NCBI GenBank assembly: GCA_937967615.1 | Contig: CALCMJ010000084.1 | Location: forward strand, 1 to 32,587 | Source of the DNA: an uncultured Saprospiraceae bacterium | Lineage (GTDB): Bacteria > Bacteroidota > Bacteroidia > Chitinophagales > Saprospiraceae | Length of the DNA stretch: 32,587 nt | Reading direction: 5' to 3' | Part shown: positions 18,312 to 27,062 of the stretch, piece after piece | Position numbering within the stretch: the first letter of the stretch is position 1 | How the letters are laid out: each line of letters begins with the position of its first letter | The notes under the pieces: model-generated | Seen by the model: only the letters and a program-made list of their open reading frames with translations | What the model was told of the DNA's origin: nothing | Databases searched by the model: none | Made by a program: the position numbers and the translations under genes

Positions 18312-18848
18312 TTTGAAGTTCTTTCCTATTAATCAACTCAATTAAGGATTGTTACCATGTATGTAGAAAATTTCTATATAATTCTAAATGCATTGTATTA
18401 ACTCAAAAACTGGACATTTAATAAGAAAAGTATGGAGTAAGGAATTTTACTCTTAAGATTTTAGGTTCCGCGATGACCTATAGATGTTTGAAGACATGTC
18501 TTCCTAGGCAAATGACTAGCTGCAGCATCGCTTTGAATTACGACAGGGTGTTCATTAAAATAGCAAAGGTTCTTCACTTTTGAAGAACCTTTACCGTAAT
18601 GCTGATCAATTCCTATCTTGACTTACGTTTGATATTAAGACTTAGATCCATACCCTCTTGTTACCATCATTAAGGAAGCCTTAATGTTTCTTAACACATC
18701 TTAACTTTAGAACGTATTACATGCCCAAAAATCAAGTAAAATCCACTGATTTACCTAAGTAAAGAATAGCAGAATCTACCTCCATTTGGAGCTTTGTTAT
18801 TGTGTTGATTGTGGAATTGTTTCAAATGTAGAGCCTAAAATGCTCTAG
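18312..18848. other. 537-bp stretch without a convincing gene
   Basis: This gap holds the upstream region of the module 2 sigma gene (about 18312-18460) and the region downstream of the rhomboid gene. I see a 14-bp perfect palindrome, GAAGACATGTCTTC (18490-18503), and hairpins at 18565-18592, 18668-18686 (CATTAAGG/CCTTAATG) and 18829-18847 (TAGAGC/GCTCTA, directly after the rhomboid stop). A 53-codon minus-strand frame (18464-18622) is open but has no ATG and contains the strongest hairpin. No RNA gene was recognised. Confidence 0.6.
18565..18592. terminator. perfect 12-bp hairpin, probable bidirectional terminator
   Basis: AAAGGTTCTTCA and TGAAGAACCTTT form a perfect 12-bp stem around the loop CTTT. 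The A3/T3 ends are short and no longer U-tract follows on either strand, so termination is probable but not certain. It separates the rhomboid gene from the sigma operon, both on the minus strand. Confidence 0.55.
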
Positions 18849-19532
18849 TTAAACGTGTGGATGATCGTTGAAATCGCCCTCAAGATATGACTTTTTAGCA
18901 TAAAATCCTGCGATGACACCAAATATGAAACCGCCTATGTGGGCCCACCAAGCCGTTCCTCCCGTTTGTGCTGATTCTGGCCCCATTGACATAAGACCGC
19001 TACCTAGATTATACAAAAACCATAAGCCCAAGAACATCAAGGCGTTCACCGGCACTGAACGAAAGAGAAACATAACAAATACCTTAATTTGAGACTTGGG
19101 AAACATGACTAAATACGCACCCATAACCGCTGATATTGCGCCACTTGCACCCACTGCAGGAATAGCTGAAGTAGGACTTAAAAAGATATGTAAAAGAGAA
19201 GCAAACAGACCTCCTAAAAGGTAAAAGGCAAGAAAATTCAAGTTCCCTACAATAGCTTCAATGTTATCCGCAAAGATCCAAAGGAACACCATATTCCCAA
19301 AAATATGTCCCCAGCCTCCATGCAAAAACACATTTGTAAGTAGTGTAAAATAGTCCTTCCCGTTCATGATCTCCACAGGAATTGTCCCAAATTCATACAG
19401 AAAATTTCTATAACCTTCAGCACCCAGCGTCAGTTGCCATAGAAAAATCACCACGTTCAATGCGAGAAACGTATAAGTTACGAGAGGTTTATGGCCTCCC
19501 TTGATATTATCGTCACCTATTGGGAAAAACAC
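18849..19532 (-). CDS. rhomboid-family intramembrane serine protease
   Basis: 227 residues with six or more hydrophobic helices. The start is GTG at 19532; no ATG is available before the upstream in-frame stop. Catalytic Ser130 lies in AVGASGAISAVMGAY and His198 in WWAHIGGFIFG; HGGWGHIFGNMVFLWIF carries the conserved HxxxN of the oxyanion region. The enzyme cuts single-pass membrane proteins within the bilayer. It is isolated: a 537-bp gap with a hairpin separates it from the sigma operon, and a folded repeat lies upstream. Confidence 0.95.
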   Translation of the reverse strand: MFFPIGDDNIKGGHKPLVTYTFLALNVVIFLWQLTLGAEGYRNFLYEFGTIPVEIMNGKDYFTLLTNVFLHGGWGHIFGNMVFLWIFADNIEAIVGNLNFLAFYLLGGLFASLLHIFLSPTSAIPAVGASGAISAVMGAYLVMFPKSQIKVFVMFLFRSVPVNALMFLGLWFLYNLGSGLMSMGPESAQTGGTAWWAHIGGFIFGVIAGFYAKKSYLEGDFNDHPHV

Positions 19533-19623
19533 AGCCGCAAGATACGGCTTAGCTCCTATTTTTAGCTTGATTCTTCTTCTTTCTATTAAAGAAAGCTTTG
19601 AATATCTATTTTGTTATGCATTT

Positions 19624-19733
19624 GGGCGTGACCCTGTTCTCCATAAATGGAGCACAGGGTCGGGCCATCCAGGGGTTCCGTCTCGTTAAAAACGAGACAG
19701 CCCTGCGGGCTCCCTTACTCCCCCTCACGCAGC
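19624..19733 (+). repeat. structured Bacteroidota intergenic element (GGGCGT...CACGCAGC type)
   Basis: About 110 nt, more GC-rich than its surroundings and predicted to fold fully. GCGTG (19626-19630) pairs with CACGC (19726-19730) as a closing stem. Helix 2 is ACCCTGT-CTCCA with TGGAG-ACAGGGT (19631-19660, loop TAAA, one mismatch). GGGCC (19662-19666) can pair with GGCTC (19708-19712), CAGGG (19670-19674) with CCCTG (19701-19705), and GTCTCGTT (19680-19687) with AACGAGAC (19691-19698, loop AAA). From memory, elements with these ends recur between genes in many Bacteroidota; only one copy is in this window. Whether it is transcribed or mobile is unknown. It starts 6 bp past the T9SS gene's stop. 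Confidence 0.65.
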
Positions 19734-19738
19734 AGAAA

Positions 19739-20614
19739 TTATTCTCTTAAAAACCTTCTTACTATCTGGTTTCCTGTATCGTCTGTAAACACTAGAATAT
19801 ACAAACCCTGCGGTAATACACTTACAGAAAACTTATCAACATAATCTTGTGACATAATGAGTTGACCCACACTAGAAAAGACTTGAAGCTTTTCTAAATT
19901 TAACTCCGTAGAAATTCTAAGTTCGCCTTGAGTTGGATTAGGATAAATTTGCAAATCCTTGTCGGAAATATCTAAGACTGCTAATGTGAACCAACATTCT
20001 TCATCTTCAAATCTTTGATATAATAATTCATCATTACTAGAAAAACACGATAGCAATTCCCACCCATCCAGAATACACGCTTGACTTAAACTTGTTACTC
20101 CAAATAAATCCCCCATGCCTTCTACCCACTCACGCAATCCATAATCTGTGCCATCAGGATCGTTTGAACAGCGCAACTGTAATCGCTTGCGTTTTGTGTT
20201 ATCTAGCATAGTAACTGAATCAATTTCCACAACAACAAATTCTACATTGCTCAACTCTTCTAAGCTATACTTCATCGTATCACCTACTGACAAACTAAAA
20301 TCATAATATAGATGCTCCATCCCATCAGATACAGTATACACCTTACTAGAATCTTGTCTATACAATCTGGATGCATTCCAGTTATCACCAGTTTGCTCAT
20401 TCACATAAAGAAAACGTAAATATGCTTTGTTGTTAAAAATCTCCACACTGTCTTTAAATGTATATCGAGTAGATTCTCCTGGCCCCTGCCAAAAATAATT
20501 ATGAGAAATCCATACATTCTCTGGAGATACAAGAGGACTAGTTGTCTCAGAGTTTTGAGATGTAACTAAAAAAGGAAATAGCATGCAGCTAAGAATAATC
20601 TTAATGTTCTTCAT
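19739..20614 (-). CDS. secreted protein with type IX secretion C-terminal sorting domain
   Basis: 291 residues. An N-terminal signal peptide (IKIILSCMLFPFLVTSQ) is followed by a beta-rich domain I do not recognise. The last ~75 residues are a Por-secretion/T9SS type A tail: LQIYPNPTQGELRIS, LQVFSSVGQLI, LPQGLYILVF and a basic C-terminus (QIVRRFLRE). The protein should be exported to the cell surface by the type IX system. The gene appears monocistronic; the structured repeat lies just past its stop. Confidence 0.88.
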   Translation of the reverse strand: MKNIKIILSCMLFPFLVTSQNSETTSPLVSPENVWISHNYFWQGPGESTRYTFKDSVEIFNNKAYLRFLYVNEQTGDNWNASRLYRQDSSKVYTVSDGMEHLYYDFSLSVGDTMKYSLEELSNVEFVVVEIDSVTMLDNTKRKRLQLRCSNDPDGTDYGLREWVEGMGDLFGVTSLSQACILDGWELLSCFSSNDELLYQRFEDEECWFTLAVLDISDKDLQIYPNPTQGELRISTELNLEKLQVFSSVGQLIMSQDYVDKFSVSVLPQGLYILVFTDDTGNQIVRRFLRE

Positions 20615-20750
20615 GGCAACTCTATATTACTATATAATGTATACCTTTTAGAACGATAAAGTTATCAAAACAGGAATATATGTCGCACCAGATTATAACA
20701 ATACAATTATTCTGTACCGTCTATGGGAAAATACGACCAATTTTGGAATT

Positions 20751-21326
20751 TTACTCTGCAGGCTTAATGTGCCCCCAATTCTCTCCTCTTTCTATGCGTT
20801 TTAACTGAGTTGTGCTCACATTAAAGCGTTTGGCGATCATTTTTCTGCGTGTTTTCCCATTTAGAAGTTGCTTCTTTATAATAGCAACATCTGCTGCAGT
20901 CAGCTTATAATTTCCCACACCAAATTTGTGCTCACGCTTATCATAGCCAAATTCTTTAGCTCGCTTTGCCACATACTTTACCTGCTCATCATCTGTGACC
21001 CATGCAAGATTTGTATGGTTATTATTTTGCCTATTCAGATCTAGGTGAATGACGTTATTGTGATTCTCAGATTTGGGTGTAATAAAATATTCTGCTACTT
21101 TCTTATGCGGATATATACCACTATGCCCGCCTTTCAGTTTAATAGATGCATGTACAAAACCCTTTTTTGTAACATTCGTTTTGATCAACATCTCTTTTCC
21201 TGTAGACTTGCTAACAGATTTAATACGCCCAAAATTGGAGATAAAATAGTTCTTCAGTTTTGTCTTTTTGTCAAACTCAACCAAAGCCCACTCCTCTCCA
21301 GGGTGTTCCTTAATTTTTTCAACCAT
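20751..21326 (-). CDS. NUMOD4/HNH-type protein with C-terminal helix-turn-helix, free-standing
   Basis: 191 residues. An N-terminal NUMOD4-like segment (EEWALVEFDKKTKLKNYFIS, then NFGRIKS) is followed by an HNH-like core (KKVAEYF, VIHLDLNRQNNNHTNLAWV). In nucleases of this type the core usually reads NHxDGNxxNN; here the first His is kept but its preceding Asn is Ile, and the Gly is Leu. The C-terminus (AADVAIIKKQLLNGKTRRKM, then AKRFNVSTTQLKRIERGENW) is a helix-turn-helix. It may be a homing-endonuclease relative turned DNA-binding protein. It is not inside an intron or an interrupted gene here. Confidence 0.8.
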   Translation of the reverse strand: MVEKIKEHPGEEWALVEFDKKTKLKNYFISNFGRIKSVSKSTGKEMLIKTNVTKKGFVHASIKLKGGHSGIYPHKKVAEYFITPKSENHNNVIHLDLNRQNNNHTNLAWVTDDEQVKYVAKRAKEFGYDKREHKFGVGNYKLTAADVAIIKKQLLNGKTRRKMIAKRFNVSTTQLKRIERGENWGHIKPAE

Positions 21327-21424
21327 GTGTTCTTAAATACTCCAAAGACAAAGTAGGTAAAAGGAATAAATTATACGGGATGAAATCTTTACTTTTATTG
21401 AATACTGCAAAACTTTCAAAGCAT

Positions 21425-23239
21425 ATGTCAAAAACGTTTCGCTCTTTCTTCATTTTATTAAGCATTTTACTAGGTATTGCTTGCAAAGTTGGTGGTGACA
21501 AAAACTTAACTTCAAGTTCAAGTCTATTCATAGAGACGTACACACAGCAATACAAAGATTTGTATTTAGCAGCGAGTGAAGCTGAATGGTTGGCAAATAC
21601 TTACATCCTTGAAGGAGACACGGTCACAGACAGAAAACTTGAAAAAGCGAATCAAGCATTTTCAGATTTTTCTGGCAGCAAAGAAGTTATTGAAAACGCA
21701 AGAAAATTTCTAGAACAAAAAGATAAGTTAGATAAGACCACAGTCAGACAACTCAATGCCATTCTTTATGCTGCAGCAAATAATCCTGCGACCGTAAAAG
21801 AACTCGTAACTCAACGCATAAAAGCAGAAAACCAACAGACCAAAAAGCTATTTGGATTTGACTTTAGACTGAAGAATAAATCTATTTCCACTGGCGAGAT
21901 TGATAATCTTCTAAAGAAAGAAATTGACCTCCAAAAAAGAAAGGAAATATGGCGTGCAAGCAAGGAAGTAGGCACCGTTCTTAAAGATGGTTTAGCAGAT
22001 CTGAGAACGCTACGTAACAAAACCGTTCAAGCACTTGGTTATGATGATTATTACTCCTATCAAGTTTCCGATTATGGAATGGATCGTACCGCGCTTTCAA
22101 ATCAGATGAAACAAATGGTAAAAGATGTTTGGCCACTCTATAGAGAACTACACACCTGGGCCAGATACACCCTGGCAGATAAATATAATGAACCTGAAGT
22201 TCCAGATATGCTTCCCGCTCATTGGCTACCTAATAGATGGGGGCAAGACTGGAGTGCCTTAGTAGACGTAAAAGGATTAGATCTTAATGCAGCACTGGAA
22301 TCCAAAACTGCTGAGTGGCTGGTGAAGGAAGGAGAGAATTTTTATACAAGTATGGGATTAGACCCACTCCCTTCCAGTTTCTACGAAAAGTCCAGCATGT
22401 ACCCTTTGCCGGAAGGCAGTAAACACAAAAAAAACAATCATGCCTCTGCATGGCACATGAACTTAGAAGAAGATGTCCGCTGCTTAATGTCAGTGGAACC
22501 AAACGCATATTGGTATGAAACCGTACATCATGAACTGGGTCACATATATTACTACATGCTTTACTCAACTCCTGAAGTTCCTATGCTTCTGAGAGGAGGT
22601 GCAAATAGAGCATACCATGAAGCAATAGGTTCAATGTTAGGCTTGGCAGCAATGCAAAAACCTTTTCTAGCTAGCAAAGGACTCGTAGATAAAAATGCAC
22701 AAACGGATGAAATGCAAATTTTACTTAAAGAAGCATTGAATTACATTGTCTTCATTCCGTTCTCTGCTGGAGTCATGACCCACTTTGAAGATGCACTGTA
22801 CGCGGACAATTTGGATAAGGGATCCTTTAACAAAACCTGGTGGCAACTCAAGAAAGAATTCCAAGGGATTGTTGCTCCAGAAACACGAGGAGAAACATAT
22901 TGTGATGCCGCATCAAAAACACACATTAATAACGACGCTGCACAATATTATGACTATGCAATCAGCTACATTTTGTTATTCCAATTCCATGACCACATTG
23001 CTAAAAACATACTTAATCAAGACCCTAGAGCTACTAATTATTATGGACGCAAAGATGTGGGCGACTTCCTTAAAACCGTCCTCAGCCCAGGTGCAGATTG
23101 CGACTGGAAAGACTTACTTCAAGAATCTCTTGGATCTGACATGAGTGCTAAGCCCATGCTTGCATATTTTGCGCCACTAAAATCGTATCTTGCGGATTTA
23201 AATAAGGGTAGAAAACACACTCTACCAGAAACAATATAA
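21425..23239 (+). CDS. peptidyl-dipeptidase, ACE-like M2 metallopeptidase lipoprotein
   Basis: 604 residues from ATG 21425, which gives a compact lipoprotein signal (SKTFRSFFILLSILLGIAC); an ATG at 21380 would add 15 residues. The zinc site is H369-E-L-G-H373, with the third ligand Glu399 in AYHEAIGS; the His-to-Glu distance is two residues longer than in human ACE. DLLPAHWLPNRWGQDWS-type sequence (DMLPAHWLPNRWGQDW) matches the M2 family. It should release dipeptides from peptide C-termini in the periplasm or at the surface. The enoyl-CoA hydratase gene follows after 6 bp. Confidence 0.93.
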   Translation: MSKTFRSFFILLSILLGIACKVGGDKNLTSSSSLFIETYTQQYKDLYLAASEAEWLANTYILEGDTVTDRKLEKANQAFSDFSGSKEVIENARKFLEQKDKLDKTTVRQLNAILYAAANNPATVKELVTQRIKAENQQTKKLFGFDFRLKNKSISTGEIDNLLKKEIDLQKRKEIWRASKEVGTVLKDGLADLRTLRNKTVQALGYDDYYSYQVSDYGMDRTALSNQMKQMVKDVWPLYRELHTWARYTLADKYNEPEVPDMLPAHWLPNRWGQDWSALVDVKGLDLNAALESKTAEWLVKEGENFYTSMGLDPLPSSFYEKSSMYPLPEGSKHKKNNHASAWHMNLEEDVRCLMSVEPNAYWYETVHHELGHIYYYMLYSTPEVPMLLRGGANRAYHEAIGSMLGLAAMQKPFLASKGLVDKNAQTDEMQILLKEALNYIVFIPFSAGVMTHFEDALYADNLDKGSFNKTWWQLKKEFQGIVAPETRGETYCDAASKTHINNDAAQYYDYAISYILLFQFHDHIAKNILNQDPRATNYYGRKDVGDFLKTVLSPGADCDWKDLLQESLGSDMSAKPMLAYFAPLKSYLADLNKGRKHTLPETI

Positions 23240-23245
23240 TTTTTT

Positions 23246-24004
23246 ATGGAGACTGGATTCGTAAAACAAACAATAGAGAATAATATAGCTACAATAGAAT
23301 TTTTTCACCCTGCGCATAATTCTTTACCAGGAAACCTATTAGCAGAAATCCGTACAGAAATATTAAGCGCAGGAAAAAATCCAGATGTCATTCTCATTGT
23401 TTTAAAAAGTAAAGGAGATCGCACATTTTGTGCAGGCGCAAGTTTTACAGAACTCGTTGCAATCCAAAACAAGGAAACAGGCAAAGAATTCTTTATGGGC
23501 TTTGCCAGTGTAATTAATGCCATCCGTAGCTGTGGTAAGATTGTAATAGGGAGAGTTCAAGGTAAAGCCGTGGGTGGAGGTGTAGGACTTGCAGCCGCTT
23601 GTGACTATTGTATGGCTACTAAATTTTCTTCTGTACGTTTAAGCGAACTCGCAGTAGGCATTGGACCATTTGTTATAGGACCTGCCGTAGAGCGCAAATT
23701 GGGACTTTCTGCATTTAGCCAAATGGCTTTGAACCCTACTGAATGGCAGACAGCGAAATGGGCAAAAAGAAAAGGTCTGTTTACAGAAGTATTTGCAAGT
23801 ACTAAGCAATTAGACGAATATCTAATCCATTTTGTCGATAAGCTTTCCAAAATGAACCCAGAAGCGCTTAGATTGCTAAAAAGGGTGTTTTGGGAGAATA
23901 CCGCGGATTGGAATACGTTATTAGAAGAGAGAGCTGAAATCAGTGGCAATCTTATTCTGTCAGATTTTGCAAAAAACGCAATTCAGGGCTTTTTGAAAGC
24001 TTAA
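23246..24004 (+). CDS. enoyl-CoA hydratase/isomerase family protein
   Basis: 252 residues, normal crotonase size. The oxyanion-hole segments are visible: FCAGASFTEL and GKAVGGGVGLAAACDYCMA. SELAVGIGPFVIGP carries the first catalytic Glu region and resembles methylglutaconyl-CoA hydratase-type members more than the classical fatty-acid enzyme. Exact substrate cannot be set from sequence; leucine or fatty-acid breakdown is plausible. It follows the M2 peptidase gene closely and may be cotranscribed, although the functions are not obviously linked. Confidence 0.9.
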   Translation: METGFVKQTIENNIATIEFFHPAHNSLPGNLLAEIRTEILSAGKNPDVILIVLKSKGDRTFCAGASFTELVAIQNKETGKEFFMGFASVINAIRSCGKIVIGRVQGKAVGGGVGLAAACDYCMATKFSSVRLSELAVGIGPFVIGPAVERKLGLSAFSQMALNPTEWQTAKWAKRKGLFTEVFASTKQLDEYLIHFVDKLSKMNPEALRLLKRVFWENTADWNTLLEERAEISGNLILSDFAKNAIQGFLKA

Positions 24005-24118
24005 TTGTTAAAAAATGCAACCTTTAGCAAAAAGTAGTCGTCTTTCCTAATGTATGTGCAAATGAGCACAAGAGTTATTATATTAGTATCTTATACTTAA
24101 CACATTAAAATCATTCAA

Positions 24119-24826
24119 ATGAAAAACTTAGTCGTTATTCTATTTTGTTCAGTCACTTTATTCGCTTTTACATCCATTGCTGATCCTGAAACAAGGATGC
24201 TAGAAAAATTTCATACTGTTGATGTCGCCGGCTCATATGATGTAACTCTTGTGCAAAGTGATAAGCACATGGTAGAAATAGAAATGATAAAAGGAAGTAT
24301 AGAAAAATGCGACATAACAGTTATAAATGGAACACTGAACTTAAAATATAAGCGAAAAGGGTTTAAATGGGGGAACAACGAAAAAGCTAGAGTAACAGTT
24401 TATTATACAAATATAAAAGCTCTTGAAATGAGTGCTGGGTCTAAAGTAAAAACTGACGGTGAAATTTCCTCTGAATCTTTTTTACTTGATGTGTCCTCTG
24501 GCGCTTCAGCTACTATTGACATCAAAGCAAACATGCTAGAAGTAGATATATCCTCAGGAAGTAGAGCCCAAGTAAGCGGAACTGCGGATACACAAAAAGT
24601 AGATGTCTCATCTGGTGGAGCATATAAAGCAAGTAGATTAGAAACGAAAAAAGCAAATGTGGATGTAAGTTCAGGCGCCGCTGCAAGCATTTGGGTGACT
24701 GAAGAAATTACTGCAGAAGCTAGCTCAGGAGGATCTATTAAATATAAAGGCGAACCAGAAAAGAGTAATGTAGAAGCTGGAAAATATTCTGGGGGCAGTA
24801 TTAAAGCTATAAAATCCAAGGTTTAA
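24119..24826 (+). CDS. exported GIN-domain (DUF2807) beta-helix protein
   Basis: 235 residues. An N-terminal signal (NLVVILFCSVTLFAFTSIA) leads into a head-GIN domain: the opening FHTVDVAGSYDVTLVQ is typical. A right-handed beta-helix follows with repeated (V/L)DVSSGA turns, about six copies (LDVSSGASA, VDISSGSRA, VDVSSGGAY, VDVSSGAAA, AEASSGGSI, KYSGGSI). Family members are putative surface or periplasmic proteins of undefined role. The gene has its own 114-bp upstream region and ends at a strong bidirectional terminator. Confidence 0.9.
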   Translation: MKNLVVILFCSVTLFAFTSIADPETRMLEKFHTVDVAGSYDVTLVQSDKHMVEIEMIKGSIEKCDITVINGTLNLKYKRKGFKWGNNEKARVTVYYTNIKALEMSAGSKVKTDGEISSESFLLDVSSGASATIDIKANMLEVDISSGSRAQVSGTADTQKVDVSSGGAYKASRLETKKANVDVSSGAAASIWVTEEITAEASSGGSIKYKGEPEKSNVEAGKYSGGSIKAIKSKV

Positions 24827-24844
24827 GAAAAGATGCTTTTAAGT

Positions 24845-24892
24845 AAAACAAAAAAAAAGAGAGACAATTATGTCTCTCTTTTTTTTTGTTTT
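24845..24892. terminator. strong bidirectional terminator, 22-bp perfect stem
   Basis: The left arm 24845-24866 (AAAAC, A9, GAGAGACA) is the exact reverse complement of 24871-24892 (TGTCTCTC, T9, GTTTT), with the tetraloop ATTA between. It lies between two convergent genes, the GIN-domain gene (plus) and iscA (minus), and its A9/T9 tracts serve both directions. Confidence 0.93.
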
Positions 24893-24900
24893 ATAATTCT

Positions 24901-25227
24901 TTAAACTGCGAAACTTTCTCCACATCCACAGGACCTCGTTGCATTTGGATTATTGAAGAAGAATCCTTTCCCCTCTAGTCCTCCTGAAAACTCTAAGGTA
25001 GAGTTACATAGATATAGAAAGCTTTTCAGATCAGTAACAACTTTGACTCCATTGTCTTCAAAAACCTGGTCATTTTCTTTCATCTCATTATCAAAATCCA
25101 TGTTATAAGACAAGCCAGAACAGCCACCACTCGTAATAGATACTCTAACAAAAAAATCATCCCCTAACTTTGTGTTAGACGAGATTTCAGAAATCTTTTC
25201 TTTTGCACTGTCAGCTACAAATAACAT
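24901..25227 (-). CDS. iscA: iron-sulfur cluster assembly A-type protein (IscA/SufA/ErpA family)
   Basis: 108 residues from ATG 25227, which matches the family length; the longer open frame upstream overlaps iscU and is not coding. The three cluster/iron-binding cysteines are Cys36 (GGCSGLSY), Cys100 and Cys102 (SCGCGESF). A-type carriers hand Fe-S clusters to target enzymes or supply iron. The gene starts 2 bp after iscU ends and is the last of the three-gene operon. Confidence 0.95.
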   Translation of the reverse strand: MLFVADSAKEKISEISSNTKLGDDFFVRVSITSGGCSGLSYNMDFDNEMKENDQVFEDNGVKVVTDLKSFLYLCNSTLEFSGGLEGKGFFFNNPNATRSCGCGESFAV

Positions 25228-25229
25228 GA

Positions 25230-25619
25230 CTATACGTTTACTTGTTTGTCTTTGTAATCTTTGATTGCACTTTTGATTGCATCTTCTGCAAGCACAGAGC
25301 AATGAATCTTTACCGGTGGCAGAGCTAATTCTTCCACTATATCCATATTATCAATAGCTAAGGCCTCATCTACAGATTTACCTTTTAACCATTCTGTTGC
25401 AAGTGAAGAAGAAGCAATTGCAGAACCACAACCAAATGTTTTAAATTTTGCGTCAGTGATCTTACCCGTTGCGTCATCAACCTGAATCTGTAATCGCATA
25501 ACATCACCACATTCAGGTGCTCCTACGAGTCCAGTTCCTACATTTTTATCGTCCTTATTCAAGGTCCCTACGTTCTTAGGGTGTTTAAAATGCTCTAATA
25601 CTTTTTCTGAATATGCCAT
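25230..25619 (-). CDS. iscU: Fe-S cluster scaffold protein IscU
   Basis: 129 residues. Ligands of the scaffold are all present: Cys37 and Asp39 (PECGDVM), Cys64 (FGCGSAIASSS), His106 and Cys107. The LPPVKIHCSVLAEDAI segment includes the LPPVK motif recognised by the HscA chaperone, although hscA is not in this window. It receives sulfur from IscS and builds [2Fe-2S] clusters. It lies 78 bp after iscS. Confidence 0.97.
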   Translation of the reverse strand: MAYSEKVLEHFKHPKNVGTLNKDDKNVGTGLVGAPECGDVMRLQIQVDDATGKITDAKFKTFGCGSAIASSSLATEWLKGKSVDEALAIDNMDIVEELALPPVKIHCSVLAEDAIKSAIKDYKDKQVNV

Positions 25620-25697
25620 TTTAGTTTATTTAATATTTAATAACGCTATTTTACTTTAAAAAAATCCCTAATCCTGATAATTCTGAAGAATATCTGA

Positions 25698-26921
25698 TTA
25701 GTGCTCTGACCATTCTACAGCCTCTAAATCCACTCCGTCCTTATACATTTCCCAAATAGGACTCAAATCTCTCATATGCTGCACGCCTTTTGAAATTAAT
25801 CCAATAGTCATATCTATTTCTTCATCCGTTGTAAACCTTCCCAAACTAAAGCGAAGAGAAGAATGTGCCAAATCATCACCTAATCCCAATGCAATTAAAA
25901 CATACGATGGTTCCAATGATGCAGATGTACATGCTGAGCCAGATGACACTGCAATATTTTGATTAAAAGTCATCATTAAGCCCTCTCCTTCTACATGCTT
26001 AAAAGAAATATTTGCTACATGTGGCATTCTATGATCTACACTACCATTCACATATACCTCCTCTACCTGAGACTTGAATGCATTTTCTAATTTATCTCTT
26101 AATGCTGATAATCGCTTTGCTTCTGCCTCCATTTCTTTCCCACATAACTCAGCTGCTTTGCCAAAACCTACAATACCCGGTACATTTAGAGTTCCTGAAC
26201 GCATTCCACGCTCATGTCCTCCGCCATCCATCTGCGCCGTTACTTTTACCCTAGGATTTTTCCTGTTCACAAATAAAGCACCTACGCCTTTGGGTCCATA
26301 CATCTTGTGAGCAGTAAATGCCATTAAATGGACTCCAGTAGCTTTAGGGTCTACAGGTATTTTTCCTACTGCCTGTGTTGCATCACTCATGAAAAGAACA
26401 CCATGCTTTTCGCATATCTTCCCTATTTCTTTCATCGGCTGAATAACTCCCGTCTCATTATTTGCCCACATCACTGAAATCAATATTGTTTTTTCAGTAA
26501 TTGCTGCCTCTAATTTTGCTAAATCTACTCTCCCATCTCTCTCTACATCAAGATACGTTACCTGGCCTCCTAATTTCTCTATTTTTCTACAGCTATCTAA
26601 AACTGCACTGTGCTCCGTTTTTAAGGTAATAATATGATTCCCCTTTCTTGCATACATCTCATATACACCTTTTATAGCAAGATTATCTGCCTCCGTAGCT
26701 CCAGACGTGAAAATTATTTCTCTAGGATCTACATCAATCAGATTAGCAACCTGCTCTCTGGCGTAGTCAACTGCTTCTTCAGCCTGCCACCCAAAAGGAT
26801 GTGATCTACTGGCAGCATTCCCTGGTACATCATAGAAAAAAGGTACCATTTTCTCCACTACACGTGGATCGCATGGAGTTGTTGCGTTGTTGTCAAGATA
26901 TATGAGTTTTTGCGATGCCAT
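25698..26921 (-). CDS. iscS: cysteine desulfurase IscS
   Basis: 407 residues. PLP-binding Lys206 lies in [11 protein letters not shown], the cofactor-stacking His104 in [10 protein letters not shown], and the persulfide-forming Cys331 in [17 protein letters not shown]; these positions match E. coli IscS almost exactly. It takes sulfur from cysteine for Fe-S clusters and thiolated tRNAs. First gene of iscS-iscU-iscA. No iscR, hscB, hscA or fdx is present next to it. A candidate promoter lies about 35-40 bp upstream. Confidence 0.98.
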   Translation of the reverse strand: MASQKLIYLDNNATTPCDPRVVEKMVPFFYDVPGNAASRSHPFGWQAEEAVDYAREQVANLIDVDPREIIFTSGATEADNLAIKGVYEMYARKGNHIITLKTEHSAVLDSCRKIEKLGGQVTYLDVERDGRVDLAKLEAAITEKTILISVMWANNETGVIQPMKEIGKICEKHGVLFMSDATQAVGKIPVDPKATGVHLMAFTAHKMYGPKGVGALFVNRKNPRVKVTAQMDGGGHERGMRSGTLNVPGIVGFGKAAELCGKEMEAEAKRLSALRDKLENAFKSQVEEVYVNGSVDHRMPHVANISFKHVEGEGLMMTFNQNIAVSSGSACTSASLEPSYVLIALGLGDDLAHSSLRFSLGRFTTDEEIDMTIGLISKGVQHMRDLSPIWEMYKDGVDLEAVEWSEH

Positions 26922-26954
26922 CTAAAAAATTAATTTTTAATGTGTTTAAGTTCG

Positions 26955-26962
26955 CAAATATA
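26955..26962 (-). promoter_or_regulatory. Bacteroidota -7 box of the isc operon promoter
   Basis: On the minus strand the site reads TATATTTG, fitting the phylum's TAnnTTTG -7 consensus, and is followed by CGAAC. It ends 34 bp upstream of the iscS ATG, giving a leader of roughly 25-30 nt. A clear -33 TTTG at the usual distance is not visible, so the call rests on the -7 box and position. Confidence 0.5.
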
Positions 26963-27062
26963 ACCTTATTTAAGCAAGATTGTTCTGAGTTTGCACGTAA
27001 TAAATGTGTTACAGACAGCTATGTTTACAGTATCTTTAGATCATAAAATTGTAATATTTTAG

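Noticed and set aside
18464..18622. 53-codon open frame on the minus strand in the large gap
   Set aside because: It has no ATG, it contains a perfect 12-bp hairpin, and this length is expected by chance. Kept only as a note.
18849..19532. Rhomboid protease as the intramembrane protease acting on the module 2 anti-sigma protein
   Set aside because: A 537-bp gap with hairpins separates them, and the anti-sigma helix is predicted N-in, whereas rhomboids mostly cut N-out helices. Adjacency alone is weak evidence.
25228..25302. N-terminal extension of iscA with several cysteines
   Set aside because: This part of the open frame lies over the end of iscU in another frame; the ATG at 25227 gives the normal family length.
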